Source: CAVTLG01 sp963735495 (lineage in GTDB: Bacteria; Chloroflexota; Ktedonobacteria; Ktedonobacterales; Ktedonobacteraceae). From it: a stretch of DNA of 64,000 nt. A model generated the notes under the pieces. It was not told the origin of the DNA. It ran no database searches and saw only the letters and a list, made by a program, of their open reading frames with translations. Location of the stretch: contig CAVTLG010000010.1 in NCBI GenBank assembly GCA_963735495.1, positions 274,348 through 338,347 of the forward strand. Direction: 5' to 3'. This document shows, piece by piece, positions 35,423 through 44,575 of the stretch; within the stretch, counting starts at the first letter, position 1; each line of letters opens with the position of its first letter. The translations under genes were made by a program, and so were the position numbers.

Positions 35423-38113
35423 TTATTGCCCCTTGTATGTAACCCACTGTATGAGCAGGTCTGGGCCATACGTTTGTACCAGCACTTTGGCGTAGTTTCC
35501 GCCATTAGTGTGAACGGCGAAGACATCGTTGGTCACGAGCTGGTTTGTGCTATCGTTGTTGCCATTGATGGGTGTCGTGCTATAGTTCAGGGACTGCAAC
35601 TGAGCGGCGGTCACAGAATCGAAGTTGACTAAACCCAGGTTGACAAGTTGTGCGTTGCCGACCACTTGCAGAGTGCGCGTCGGGTCGTTTTGTATATTCC
35701 ATAGCACATCTCCGCGACTTGTCGAGGACGCCTGTATCCCCTGATCAAAATTGAAAGAAAAATTTCCGCGCATGGTGCCATTTGAGGCTGAGACAATGGG
35801 AACTGGCGTCGGTGTTGGTACGCCGGGTGCCATCGTTGCTGTTGGTACTGCCGTAGGTGTTGGCATTGGCGTAGCCGTGGGAGTTGCGGTAGGGGCTGCG
35901 GTTGGGACCGCGATGCCCATCTGGGCCGCCATGCTTTGTGCTGGTTGCTTAAGGGGTGGTATCAGACCCGTATAGGCGGCCAGGATAACGCCTGCCAGTA
36001 CGACTACGGCTGTTGCTACGGGGATGACCCAGCCTGGGAGCAGCGCTTTGTTGACAAATTCCGCCTGACCGTTCAGGGGTATCGTGCTGCCGGTCGGGCG
36101 GGCGCGAACCTGGAAGGGGAGGCGCTGATCTTTGCCCAGTAAAAAATTCCGATCCTTGACCGTCAAGGGAATGCGCATCTCTGTCCCTGGCTCAAGGTCT
36201 ACGACGCTTTGTCGAAAGAGATAATGCATTTTCTGTTCGTCGTCTTCACCGATGAGTTCATAGTGTACCAGCGCATTACCATCGTTGCGCAATGTGACCG
36301 CATATTTTGCCTGGCCCCGACCGACGACGCGGCGCGGTTCGAGTCTGAGCGCGTCTTCTTTGAATGGTAGCACCGTCCATTGGACGCGTGCGGTGCCCGA
36401 CTCGTTCGGCTTCTCGCGCGAACGGGCGCGGATAACCACCGGATAGGGCTGAGCGCGATTCGCTGGTATACGGGCCACCGTCACTTTCAGCTCTATCGTC
36501 TCCTGCGTCCCAGGATTGAGCTGAACCTCGTAGGTTGGTCCTTGTACCCACTCGCGTGGTACGCCTTCAACGGTGATGGTGAGCCAATCCACTAACATCC
36601 CCATGTTGGTTAGTGTAACCTTGACGGTGGCAAGTGGCTGACCCGGCGTGATAGTCAGTGTGGCAGGCTCTACCACGACGCCGATGCGATTGCCTGCTGT
36701 TGGCGTGCTGCCACTGCTGATACTCGCGGCAACAGGACGCTGGGTGAAGGCTGCACCCCCACCATATAAGGCTGTTTGATCGATACCTGCGGCGACCGAT
36801 TGCGCAGAAGCTAGCTGGCTGCTGCCTTCTAATCTGAGCCAGAAAGGTCCAAGACGAATTTGCTGCCGGTCTGGCCAGGGGTGCGCGACCTGCGGTAGCA
36901 GTCGCTCGCTTCCCAACACGGTACCATTGCTTGATCCCAGGTCTTTAATACTTGCCTGTCTGCCATCCCATTGTATCTGGAGGTGCTGACGGGAGACCTC
37001 TTGCGTCGCTAGCACAATATCATTGCTCGCCTGTCTGCCGACGCTGAGTCCACGGCTGGTTAAATCTAGCAGTTGGATGGTCTGACCACTTTTGTCCAGC
37101 ACACGTATCTGTGGTCCTGCGGGCGTGTTAGCTACTGTGGATAACACGGGTGGTGCGGTATTGCCACTGCGCGGAGCCGGGAAGGCTGTGCCATCTGCCA
37201 CCGTGGCATCTGACCATGGATCTGTTGGGGCGACTGTTGATCCGCTGGCATTCCCGAGAATTTTTTGCAGTGCCTGAGCCATTTCTGTGCCCGTCGCATA
37301 ACGATCTTCCGGCTTTTTTGCCAGGCTACGCAGGATAACCTCTTCCAAACCTGCCGGGAGATCCGGGCGTACCTGTCGCGGTGGCGGAGGTGTCGCGTGG
37401 AGATGTTTATCCAGCGCTTCTTTGAAATTATCGATCTGAAATGGCAGGTAGCCAGTGGCAACTTCGTAGAGCACGATGCCCAAAGAATAGAGATCGGTAC
37501 GCCCATCCAGCTTGCCGCCTATACATTGTTCGGGTGACATGTAGGCGAATGTGCCCATCGTGGCATTGGTCGCGGTGAGTCCACTGCCCTCCGCCAGGCG
37601 AGCCAGCCCGAAATCGCTAATTTTGAGTTCATACATTTCTGGTCCCCGGCCTGCTGCGCCGAGACGATTGAGCATCAGGTTATCGGGCTTGATATCCCGA
37701 TGAATAACCTGTTGTGCGTGCGCGGCAGCGAGTCCTTCTGCTGCCTGGCGTACAAGATCCAGGCCGAGGGACAGTGGCCAGCTTTGGCCGTGCGTGCGCC
37801 GTTGCAACAGGCCGCGCAACGAACCATCGGTCATCAGTTCCATCACCAGATAGAGCAGTCCATTTTGCTCGCCGAACTCGTAGATGCTCACGATATTCGG
37901 ATGTTTGAGCGCGGCAGCGGATTTCGCTTCCTGTAGAAAACGGGCCTGAAATTTGGGATTGGTCGCAAGATTGGCGCGCATAATCTTGATCGCGGCTGGT
38001 CGATCAAGGTATATGTGTACGCCGCGAAAGACCTGACCCATACCACCGGCATCCAGGGGAGCCTCGATACGGTATTGACCCAGTGTCTGGCCCACCAAAT
38101 CCATCATACTCAT
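35423..38113 (-). CDS. Transmembrane Ser/Thr kinase with FHA domain, end of the eCIS operon
   Basis: 896 residues. The kinase domain (about 1-275) is complete: GGMGQVFRG, AIKIM, HRDIKPDN, DFGLAR and SPEQ. An FHA phosphothreonine-binding domain follows (about 345-430: GLSVGRQASNDI, VSRQH, SSNGT). Next are two Ig-like/NEW3-type beta domains (about 470-700), one TM helix (about 710-732), a Pro/Thr-rich stalk, and a C-terminal domain of about 120 residues with no recognised family. AAAGGTG before the ATG supports the start. It lies 72 bp after the FHA-tail-I gene in the same direction, so it is probably the last gene of the injection-system operon. In type VI secretion a kinase and an FHA protein control assembly; by analogy this kinase may phosphorylate a partner read by the FHA-tail protein. 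Confidence 0.87.
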   Translation of the reverse strand: MSMMDLVGQTLGQYRIEAPLDAGGMGQVFRGVHIYLDRPAAIKIMRANLATNPKFQARFLQEAKSAAALKHPNIVSIYEFGEQNGLLYLVMELMTDGSLRGLLQRRTHGQSWPLSLGLDLVRQAAEGLAAAHAQQVIHRDIKPDNLMLNRLGAAGRGPEMYELKISDFGLARLAEGSGLTATNATMGTFAYMSPEQCIGGKLDGRTDLYSLGIVLYEVATGYLPFQIDNFKEALDKHLHATPPPPRQVRPDLPAGLEEVILRSLAKKPEDRYATGTEMAQALQKILGNASGSTVAPTDPWSDATVADGTAFPAPRSGNTAPPVLSTVANTPAGPQIRVLDKSGQTIQLLDLTSRGLSVGRQASNDIVLATQEVSRQHLQIQWDGRQASIKDLGSSNGTVLGSERLLPQVAHPWPDRQQIRLGPFWLRLEGSSQLASAQSVAAGIDQTALYGGGAAFTQRPVAASISSGSTPTAGNRIGVVVEPATLTITPGQPLATVKVTLTNMGMLVDWLTITVEGVPREWVQGPTYEVQLNPGTQETIELKVTVARIPANRAQPYPVVIRARSREKPNESGTARVQWTVLPFKEDALRLEPRRVVGRGQAKYAVTLRNDGNALVHYELIGEDDEQKMHYLFRQSVVDLEPGTEMRIPLTVKDRNFLLGKDQRLPFQVRARPTGSTIPLNGQAEFVNKALLPGWVIPVATAVVVLAGVILAAYTGLIPPLKQPAQSMAAQMGIAVPTAAPTATPTATPMPTPTAVPTATMAPGVPTPTPVPIVSASNGTMRGNFSFNFDQGIQASSTSRGDVLWNIQNDPTRTLQVVGNAQLVNLGLVNFDSVTAAQLQSLNYSTTPINGNNDSTNQLVTNDVFAVHTNGGNYAKVLVQTYGPDLLIQWVTYKGQ

Positions 38114-38130
38114 GTGTCACCTTTCATTCC

Positions 38131-38192
38131 CGCGTAGGGACAGAGCCTTGTGCCTGTCCTGCATCGGCGGAGGCGAGCCCCGCCGCTACGCG
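38131..38192. repeat. Palindromic element at the end of the FHA-tail gene
   Basis: CGCGTAG (38131-38137) and CTACGCG (38186-38192) bracket about 60 bp with internal hairpins (GGGACAGAGC...). The right end supplies the last codon and the TAG stop of the FHA-tail gene. A related sequence is at 48080-48141. Confidence 0.5.
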
Positions 38193-39130
38193 ACGCTAGG
38201 AGTTACCTCCAAAATGTAGCCTGCGTAGGCCGGTTTATGCGTCTGTATGAGACTTTCAATCAGGTCTTTGTCAACGGCACTGCTGGCCGCTGTCGGCGGT
38301 AGCGTGACACTGATATGAAAGATAAAAGGTTCTGTCGGTAACTCTTTGATGACCGGCGTTACTCCGGCGCATACCTCGATCATGCGTATCAGACCGTATG
38401 GTGTGCCCCGCCAGCGATAGAGTTCCATCGCCTGTGCCAGTAGGTGCCGTCGTCGTGCTTCAGGCCAATGCTCGTTAAACGACAGGTCCAACCAGCTTGC
38501 CAGCCATGACAGAAATGCTGCCGGACTGGTACTGGGATCAAAGTACATCGAGATATGATCCTGGCGTTGTTCCAGAGGCTCCCAGATATCCTCAAAGATG
38601 TGTAGAAAGCGTCTGAGAAAGTCATTCTCCTGGTAGATATCCGGTAAGAAACGCTGGTAGATGCTCTCCGACCTGGCAGCGATTTGGCTGGATGCCAGCT
38701 TTTCGCGTGGCTGTGCCTCTGGCTGGACGGCAAAAGATATTACCTGCGCTACCGTGGCGACATCCGGCAATGCCGGTTCAGGTGCTACTTCGTCTGCTCG
38801 TTTCAGGGTGGGCGAAATGGGCTTTACTACCTGATAGGTTAGTATATAGGGGCCGATACGGAATGAAGAGCCATCGCTGAGGACGTGTGGCTGATTGGGC
38901 AGCAGACGTTGCTCTCCGCTAAACGTGCCGTTCGAGCTTGCCAGATCAGTGAGAACGGGCCCTTGCGCAGTCATATGCAGCTCGGCGTGATTGCGCGACA
39001 CCAGATTATGGGGCAGCGACAATGCGCTTTCAGGCGAGCGCCCGATACCGAGTACAGGCATTGTCAGGGGCACTGTCTGGATGACCTGTCCCTCAAGTTC
39101 TACGATAAGTTGGGCTGTAATTGCTAACAC
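38186..39130 (-). CDS. FHA domain fused to phage tail protein I-like baseplate wedge protein (eCIS)
   Basis: 314 residues. Residues about 1-105 are a clear FHA domain: VLGIGRSPESALSLP, VSRNHAEL and ASSNGTFSG carry the Arg, Ser, His and Asn-Gly that bind phosphothreonine. Residues about 150-314 match the P2 gpI/Afp12-type baseplate wedge family (SIYQRFLPDIYQEND, FLSWLASWLDL, RGTPYGLIRMIEVCAG). The start is a GTG with GGAG 10 bases upstream; the FHA domain needs this start. It follows the baseplate J gene and precedes the FHA-kinase. Fusion of a phosphopeptide reader to a structural baseplate part is unusual and suggests phosphorylation controls baseplate assembly, docking or firing. Confidence 0.88.
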   Translation of the reverse strand: MLAITAQLIVELEGQVIQTVPLTMPVLGIGRSPESALSLPHNLVSRNHAELHMTAQGPVLTDLASSNGTFSGEQRLLPNQPHVLSDGSSFRIGPYILTYQVVKPISPTLKRADEVAPEPALPDVATVAQVISFAVQPEAQPREKLASSQIAARSESIYQRFLPDIYQENDFLRRFLHIFEDIWEPLEQRQDHISMYFDPSTSPAAFLSWLASWLDLSFNEHWPEARRRHLLAQAMELYRWRGTPYGLIRMIEVCAGVTPVIKELPTEPFIFHISVTLPPTAASSAVDKDLIESLIQTHKPAYAGYILEVTPSVA

Positions 39131-39195
39131 GTTAACTGACTCCTCTCAGTCAGATGAGCCGCCAGGCTAGAGGCGGTAGCCTCGTTTCTGACTGT

Positions 39196-41205
39196 CTAAG
39201 ATCCAACCTTTATCTGATGGCGATCCGAGCAGATGAGTCCATAGCGCGGGACCGCTATGGCGCGCATGGATGAGATAGCTGGTCGGGGATCGGCTCCGTT
39301 GCTGGCTTCACTCATGCTAATCTGAACATCTTCTACATATTCCACATCTTGAATGCCTTGCAGTAGCCCATAGATTTCAGAGCGATTGAGCGCTCGTCCA
39401 AAGGGCCAGCCGTCCCCACGTGGACCTCCTACATACGGGTTCAAAAAAGTGTAAAGTGCATCTTCTGCACGCTGTTGCACTTCTGTGATCAGCATGGGAT
39501 CGCTGTGTTCGGGGACGTGTAGCCGGGCCTGTACTGAGATCCAGACGTAGTCTGGCTGTCGTACCTCTAGCGCGGTACCAAGCAAACGACGAGCGTCCAG
39601 ATAGGCCAGTACGGCTGAGCGTAGTTCTGCTGAGAGCACGAGGCGTTCAGGTGGGATACGTCCCTGTGAAATATCGGCCTGTGGTAACGTGATCACGAAG
39701 ACCTGACCGGGTCGGGGATCACTGCGGTCGCCTGGTTGTGCTCCGGGTGCCAGGCAGCGGGCGCGGGCCACTCCTGGTACCTGGCTGGCCAGATATTCAT
39801 AGTCATCGGCAGTCACAGCGCGTGTCCGCGTGCGTAGCATCTGTGGTGCGCGCAGTTTGGCATCCTCCAGGCTCTGTGCATCGCGTCCGCCGATGGCTGC
39901 TGCCCGATTGGTGACATGCGCGACATACGGGATAGACGACTTGAGCACATTGAGCGTGTTGCGTGCCACATTGCCGTCTACACCGCCGCCGTACTGGTAA
40001 CGGCTGATACGCAGGAGGCTGCCCTTGTCTGGCACGGCTCCGAAGCGATACATCAGGCCATCGGGTTGCAGCAGCGAAGGACCCAGGGTAAGCGTGCCAT
40101 CCAGTTTATCCAGCGTGAAATGGTAGTCGTCGGCTCCTGAGTCCGCGAAATCGGCTACCTCTTGCCAGTATTGTGGCTTGCCGCTCGCTGGTTCTACAAC
40201 CAGGCGGTCGCGTGCGGGATCAAGTGCCAGGATCGGTGTGTGTAGTAGTTTGAAACGTTGACCGGGTGTGCCATCGCTTGTGCCCAGTATCTCGTTGTGC
40301 ACGCTCGTGGCATGACGCGCGCTGACGGTGCCGCCGCGAGCCTCGATACGTAACTGGTGGACGACTGGCGAGACCTTGTACGATCCATGACCAGCCTGGG
40401 AGTCGGTGAGCAAGCAGCGCAACCAATACGCCTTGATACCCTGGAAGTCTGCCTGTACCATGTCCGGCACATACAGAATAACCTCGCCCGACTGATTAAA
40501 GCCGCGTGTGCCGTCATGTTCCATCTCGCAAGGTACCCAGCGGGCCGCGCCACCCTGCCAGACCTGCCATTGGATTGGAGGATTGTTTGGATCGACACCC
40601 GCGCCACCCGCCAGGTCACAGGAGAGGACGAGCGCCAGGATATGCTGACTGTGATCCTTACCGAGTGCCAGGAAAAATGCATCGCCCGGTCCCGGCTTCT
40701 GCGGGAAGATCGCCATGCGCCGCTGCACATTCTCGGTCTGTCGCAAATTATGTCTGACCCAGGGTTCCTTGCTATCACGGCTGACGTTGCGCGTGTACGC
40801 CTCAAGGACCACAGGCGGGCGGATGGTCAAGTTGTGCTCAGTGGTAAAGATAATGGCTGGCTCTGTCTCAGTGCGTACGGTGGCGACCTCTGTTTCGGCT
40901 GGAATAGTGATATCGACCGGTTGTGCTGCTGAGAGATAAAAAGTCACAGGTGCAGTGGCTGCGCGCGGCTCTTCCAGGTGCATGCCGATCAGCTCCAGAA
41001 ACTTGATGTAATTCTTATCGGGTACCTGGTTGACGCGGTACAGCAGCATATCCGTCATCCAGGCAAAGAGTTCTATCAGCGTCACACCTGGATCGCTCAC
41101 ATTGTGATCGGTCCATTCACGACAATAGCGTGGAATGAGCAGTTTGGCCTGGTCCACGATATCCTGAAAATGGCGATCATCGAGCGTCGGCGTTGGTAAA
41201 GGCAT
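39196..41205 (-). CDS. eCIS baseplate assembly protein J-like (Afp11-type)
   Basis: 669 residues. The opening LPTPTLDDRHFQDIVDQAKL and the block RYCREWTDHNVSDPGVTLIELFAWMTDML are the signature of the putative baseplate assembly protein family, related to gp6/gpJ. The C-terminal half contains the J-like RAPQMLRTRTRAVTADDYEYLA segment. It forms the wedge that surrounds the hub and triggers sheath contraction. It sits between gp25 and the tail-I protein, the usual eCIS order. The ATG is preceded by AGGAGA. Full length for the family, no disruption seen. Confidence 0.93.
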   Translation of the reverse strand: MPLPTPTLDDRHFQDIVDQAKLLIPRYCREWTDHNVSDPGVTLIELFAWMTDMLLYRVNQVPDKNYIKFLELIGMHLEEPRAATAPVTFYLSAAQPVDITIPAETEVATVRTETEPAIIFTTEHNLTIRPPVVLEAYTRNVSRDSKEPWVRHNLRQTENVQRRMAIFPQKPGPGDAFFLALGKDHSQHILALVLSCDLAGGAGVDPNNPPIQWQVWQGGAARWVPCEMEHDGTRGFNQSGEVILYVPDMVQADFQGIKAYWLRCLLTDSQAGHGSYKVSPVVHQLRIEARGGTVSARHATSVHNEILGTSDGTPGQRFKLLHTPILALDPARDRLVVEPASGKPQYWQEVADFADSGADDYHFTLDKLDGTLTLGPSLLQPDGLMYRFGAVPDKGSLLRISRYQYGGGVDGNVARNTLNVLKSSIPYVAHVTNRAAAIGGRDAQSLEDAKLRAPQMLRTRTRAVTADDYEYLASQVPGVARARCLAPGAQPGDRSDPRPGQVFVITLPQADISQGRIPPERLVLSAELRSAVLAYLDARRLLGTALEVRQPDYVWISVQARLHVPEHSDPMLITEVQQRAEDALYTFLNPYVGGPRGDGWPFGRALNRSEIYGLLQGIQDVEYVEDVQISMSEASNGADPRPAISSMRAIAVPRYGLICSDRHQIKVGS

Positions 41206-41236
41206 GGCTATCTCTCCTTTTTGTATGCTGTGGGCA

Positions 41237-41671
41237 TCAGCTTAAAGCCCTTTGCGCTGTGCTGGCGATTGAGCGCGGCTCGCTCTCTGGTTCGCCGGGA
41301 ATACGATAGAAAGGAAAGACGAGCGAACGGCTATCGTGTGTGGCCTTGATCTCGTAGCGTATTTCTATCAGCAAGCGCTCTGTATCTGGCTGAGCCGTGA
41401 CCTCCAGCACATTGATGCGCGGCTCCCACATACCCAGCGCGTCCTCAACGTAGTAGCAGGCCAGGCCGGCTGTCGTTGTGTCATTGGGCGCAAAGAGCAG
41501 CTCGTGAATCTGACAGCCAAACTCTGGTCGCATCACACGTTGTCCCTTCGGTGTCAGTAAGATGATGCGTATTGCCTCTTCAATATCGCGCTCCTGATGG
41601 GCCAGTGCGATGCGTCCATGGGCATCCACACCCACGGGAAACGCCCAGCCAGAGCCTAAAAAATCTCGCAT
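41237..41671 (-). CDS. GPW/gp25 family baseplate protein (Afp9-type)
   Basis: 144 residues with the gp25 lysozyme-like fold pattern: GSGWAFPVGVDAHGRIALAHQERDIEEAIRIIL, GQRVMRPEFGCQIHELLFAPND and ERLLIEIRYEI. In contractile systems gp25 joins the baseplate wedge to the first sheath layer. It lies between the PAAR and baseplate J genes with short gaps of 30 bp, so it is cotranscribed. Confidence 0.93.
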   Translation of the reverse strand: MRDFLGSGWAFPVGVDAHGRIALAHQERDIEEAIRIILLTPKGQRVMRPEFGCQIHELLFAPNDTTTAGLACYYVEDALGMWEPRINVLEVTAQPDTERLLIEIRYEIKATHDSRSLVFPFYRIPGEPESEPRSIASTAQRALS

Positions 41672-41701
41672 ATACTGTTCCTTTCTACCCTGGGACGCCT
41701 G

Positions 41702-42097
41702 TTATCCAATCATAACGGTACTAATTGCTATGACCTTACCCACCGGTAAATCTGTGGGATCATTACAGGTCTCCGCTGTATCTCCATTGCGTGCTGCTGG
41801 CTTATTATTGATCAAAACCGTGGGGCTGCCGATGATGATGCGTCCCTGGTTCGTTGGTGGAATCTGAAAAGGTCCGCCACCTTCGGGAATGTGCGGTGGT
41901 ACATTCATGGCAGTGCTACCCAGTGTGGCCGCCGGTTGTCCGCTAATCATCACGTTGTCGCTCACATTGCCATTAATCAGGCCATCGAAAGGATGCGATA
42001 GCGGTGTGGGGATGGGCCCACCCGGCGACGGCACCATGATGATGTGGGTATCGACGGCGACAATATGGTCGCCCAATTTGGCTGCCGGTTCACCCAT
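41702..42097 (-). CDS. PAAR-domain spike tip protein (Afp10-type)
   Basis: 131 residues with the PAAR pattern: GEPAAKLGDHI, IMVPSPGGPIPTPLSHPF, VMISGQPAATLGS, GRIIIGSPTVLINNKPAARNGD. The protein caps the VgrG-like spike and sharpens it for membrane puncture. It has no extended C-terminal toxin domain, so it is a plain tip. It is directly downstream of the VgrG gene. Confidence 0.92.
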   Translation of the reverse strand: MGEPAAKLGDHIVAVDTHIIMVPSPGGPIPTPLSHPFDGLINGNVSDNVMISGQPAATLGSTAMNVPPHIPEGGGPFQIPPTNQGRIIIGSPTVLINNKPAARNGDTAETCNDPTDLPVGKVIAISTVMIG

Positions 42098-42123
42098 GGC
42101 ATATACTCCTTTCGTAGCGTTGA

Positions 42124-43848
42124 CTAGTTGAGATTGATGATGCCACCTTTGACGGTGACTTCGGCCTGTCCATTGACTCCCACGGTCGTGCCTTTTACCT
42201 GTAATTCCCCTTTAGCCTCCAGGTCCAGGTTGGCTGTAGCTTGCAGCGACATGTTGCCATTGGCTTTCAGGGACAGATTGCCGTCGGCTTGCAGGTTGAT
42301 ATCGCCCTGTACCGAGATGGTCAATTTGTTCTGCTGGCTGTCAAATGCGACCTTGTTACCGTTTTTGTCCTGGATGGTGATGCCGCTGCTGTCGTCGCTG
42401 TCATCCAGGGTGATGATGTGGCCGGTACGCGAACAGATGATGCGTTGCTGTACCGTACCATCGGGTGCAATGACCGCTTTCTTGGGTGGCGCGTCCTGAC
42501 CATTCCACAGACCTCCCAGCACATAGGGATAATGGATGTCGCCCATCTCGAAGCCGACGAGCACCTCATCATTGACCTCTGGCAGAAATTGCAGCCCGCG
42601 CTGACTGCCACCTCCCGGCGTCACGACGCGTGCCCAGTCGCTGGCATGCTCGTCGGTCAGCCAGGGATACTTGACCTTCACGCGTCCGCCGCCCGTTGGA
42701 TCATTGTTATCCGTCACCAGTCCGATAACCAGGCTCATGGGAGGAGCCAGATCTTCGTCACGTTGCAGCAAATGCAGCAGCGTGCCGGGATGATAATCCG
42801 CGATATGAAACTGTGTCATATAGCCATGGTTGTTGTAGCTATGGGTGGCGCTGGTGACGAAATAGGTGCCGCTAAAGCGGTCGCCAACCGCACTAATGTT
42901 GACCGAGACACCCGCTATGAGTTCGGCGTCTCCGTTACAGGCACCATCAGCCTCGACGAATTGTCCCGCTTGCTGATTACCTAGCGCCTGAGCCATCTGA
43001 TTGGCCGTCGTTTGTACGCGGACGGGCTGGTTAGCATGCAGCATCTGGGCATCCACATTGAAGGCGCTTTGTGAGAACGTGCCACCATTTTTTTTCAGTT
43101 GCGGTGCAGTTTGTGGCGAGCTTTGTTTGCCAATAATGGCCTGTTTCTGCTCGGGGTCCCAGCCGCGTACCATGATATCGTTCGTTTGCCCGACAGTGGT
43201 CAGGCAGGGATGGAACTCGTACATGCTCTTGCCCCATTCCAGCGCAACGGTTGCGCCCTGAGCCTGACCCTGAGCTGGTGGCTGGGCGAAATAGAGTGTG
43301 CTACCCTGCACGTATAAGAGGTAGCCAAGTTTGCTGGCGCGTCTGCGTAGAAACTCTAGATCGGTTTCGTTATTCTGAAAGACATAGGGGTAGACCTGGC
43401 TGAGACCAGAGCCGAAGCCTTGTGACACTACTTTCGCCTGGAGTCCTACTTCAGAGGCGATGGTTTGTAAGAGATCCTGGTCGCTGACATTTAGGAACGA
43501 GCGCGCATGCCGACCACGTGCGAGTCGATGCAGACGGTCGAAGGCGCGCACGGTAAAGCGTTGGATAGTGGCTTCAAAACTTGGCTCCAGTTCGACGATT
43601 TCGCCGTCGAAGAGCAGTTTCTTCTGGCCATCTGCCTCTATCCAGACCTGTAAGCTCTTACCCGGTAGCAGGCTGGCTTCGTCGATCCAGTACAGCCGGT
43701 CATCATAGAGCACCAGGGTGGCGACGGCGGGCAGGTGCAGGCTGCTCTCCACCGTCGTTTCTAGCAGGTCGCGCATGAACTCTAGCGGTGCATCTGCGCC
43801 GGCGATTTTCACGTTAACCAGGCTTTGTAAGTAGATATTACTCGACAT
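42124..43848 (-). CDS. VgrG-like spike protein (Afp8-type)
   Basis: 574 residues. The N-terminal gp27-like half is followed by the gp5 OB-fold (VIGLVTDNNDPTGGGRVKVKYPWL, then ARVVTPGGGSQRGLQFLPEVNDEVLVGFE) and a C-terminal beta-helix needle with repeated short strands (INLQADGNLSLKANGNMSLQ). It forms the trimeric central spike below the tube. Its start overlaps the end of the LysM gene by 11 bp. No extra effector domain is attached. Confidence 0.93.
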   Translation of the reverse strand: MSSNIYLQSLVNVKIAGADAPLEFMRDLLETTVESSLHLPAVATLVLYDDRLYWIDEASLLPGKSLQVWIEADGQKKLLFDGEIVELEPSFEATIQRFTVRAFDRLHRLARGRHARSFLNVSDQDLLQTIASEVGLQAKVVSQGFGSGLSQVYPYVFQNNETDLEFLRRRASKLGYLLYVQGSTLYFAQPPAQGQAQGATVALEWGKSMYEFHPCLTTVGQTNDIMVRGWDPEQKQAIIGKQSSPQTAPQLKKNGGTFSQSAFNVDAQMLHANQPVRVQTTANQMAQALGNQQAGQFVEADGACNGDAELIAGVSVNISAVGDRFSGTYFVTSATHSYNNHGYMTQFHIADYHPGTLLHLLQRDEDLAPPMSLVIGLVTDNNDPTGGGRVKVKYPWLTDEHASDWARVVTPGGGSQRGLQFLPEVNDEVLVGFEMGDIHYPYVLGGLWNGQDAPPKKAVIAPDGTVQQRIICSRTGHIITLDDSDDSSGITIQDKNGNKVAFDSQQNKLTISVQGDINLQADGNLSLKANGNMSLQATANLDLEAKGELQVKGTTVGVNGQAEVTVKGGIINLN

Positions 43849-44554
43849 TTGGGATCTCCAGTGTCATGCCCGGCGTGAGTTGTCTCACCTGGGTGAGTTT
43901 ATTCGCATCGGCGATCAGTCGCCAGAGGCTGGTGTCACCGTATTCCTTATAAGCGATCCAGGCCAATGTATCGCCCTCGTTCACCGTACGCACGCGCTCG
44001 CCTCCTACGCCGCCCGAGGTAGGGTTGGTTGCTGGATACCAATTCTCGTCCACGACCTGCTGGAAGGTCACATTGAGCGTCGAGCGTACCGGTGTCCCGT
44101 CGGGCAGAAAGAGCGTGAAGCGTTCGCTCAGACTGGTAATCACAGCTTTAAATGTCCAGGTCGAACCCCATTGGAAGCTGACCACGGGCGGGCGTCCCTT
44201 TTTGTTCTTGTTGGACGCGTGCCCGGCGGTATCGTTCAGGCTGGACAGTCCAGGATCGACCTTCATCATGTTCCAGATCGCCGAGGTATAGGCCTTGCGC
44301 ACATCTTTTGGCGTGCCACCATTGGCCGAGCCGCTTTTGACATTGGCGTAGGTGTCAAAGAAGAGCTGCATCTGGAGCACGGTTGGTTGACCGCTACCGA
44401 ACTCGTAGAGGGCCATATTCGCGCCTTTGCTCTGGCCCGGAGTCCAGCTATTCTGCTTATTGAAGGTGTATTCCGCCGGATTGAACATACACTTGACGGT
44501 CGTGCCGTGGTTATGATCAACGATGGTGGCAGTTGCCAGGCTCGTTCCTTCCAT
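43838..44554 (-). CDS. LysM-domain baseplate hub protein (Afp7-type)
   Basis: 238 residues. Residues about 1-175 are the hub/tube-initiator-like part (TVKCMFNPAEYTFNKQNSWT, GSGQPTVLQMQLFFDTYA, STWTFKAVITSLSERFTLFL). The C-terminal LysM (about 188-238: RVRTVNEGDTLAWIAYKEYG, LTPGMTLEIPNVE) is typical of gp53-like eCIS proteins. It links tube and spike in the baseplate. It overlaps the VgrG gene by 11 bp, indicating translational coupling. Confidence 0.92.
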   Translation of the reverse strand: MEGTSLATATIVDHNHGTTVKCMFNPAEYTFNKQNSWTPGQSKGANMALYEFGSGQPTVLQMQLFFDTYANVKSGSANGGTPKDVRKAYTSAIWNMMKVDPGLSSLNDTAGHASNKNKKGRPPVVSFQWGSTWTFKAVITSLSERFTLFLPDGTPVRSTLNVTFQQVVDENWYPATNPTSGGVGGERVRTVNEGDTLAWIAYKEYGDTSLWRLIADANKLTQVRQLTPGMTLEIPNVE

Positions 44555-44575
44555 TCCTCTCTCCTTCCAGAACTG

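Noticed and set aside
38131..38192. Intrinsic terminator between the FHA-tail gene and the kinase
   Set aside because: The stems lack a T-run on the minus strand, and the kinase has a good ribosome site 72 bp downstream with no clear promoter of its own, so cotranscription is preferred.
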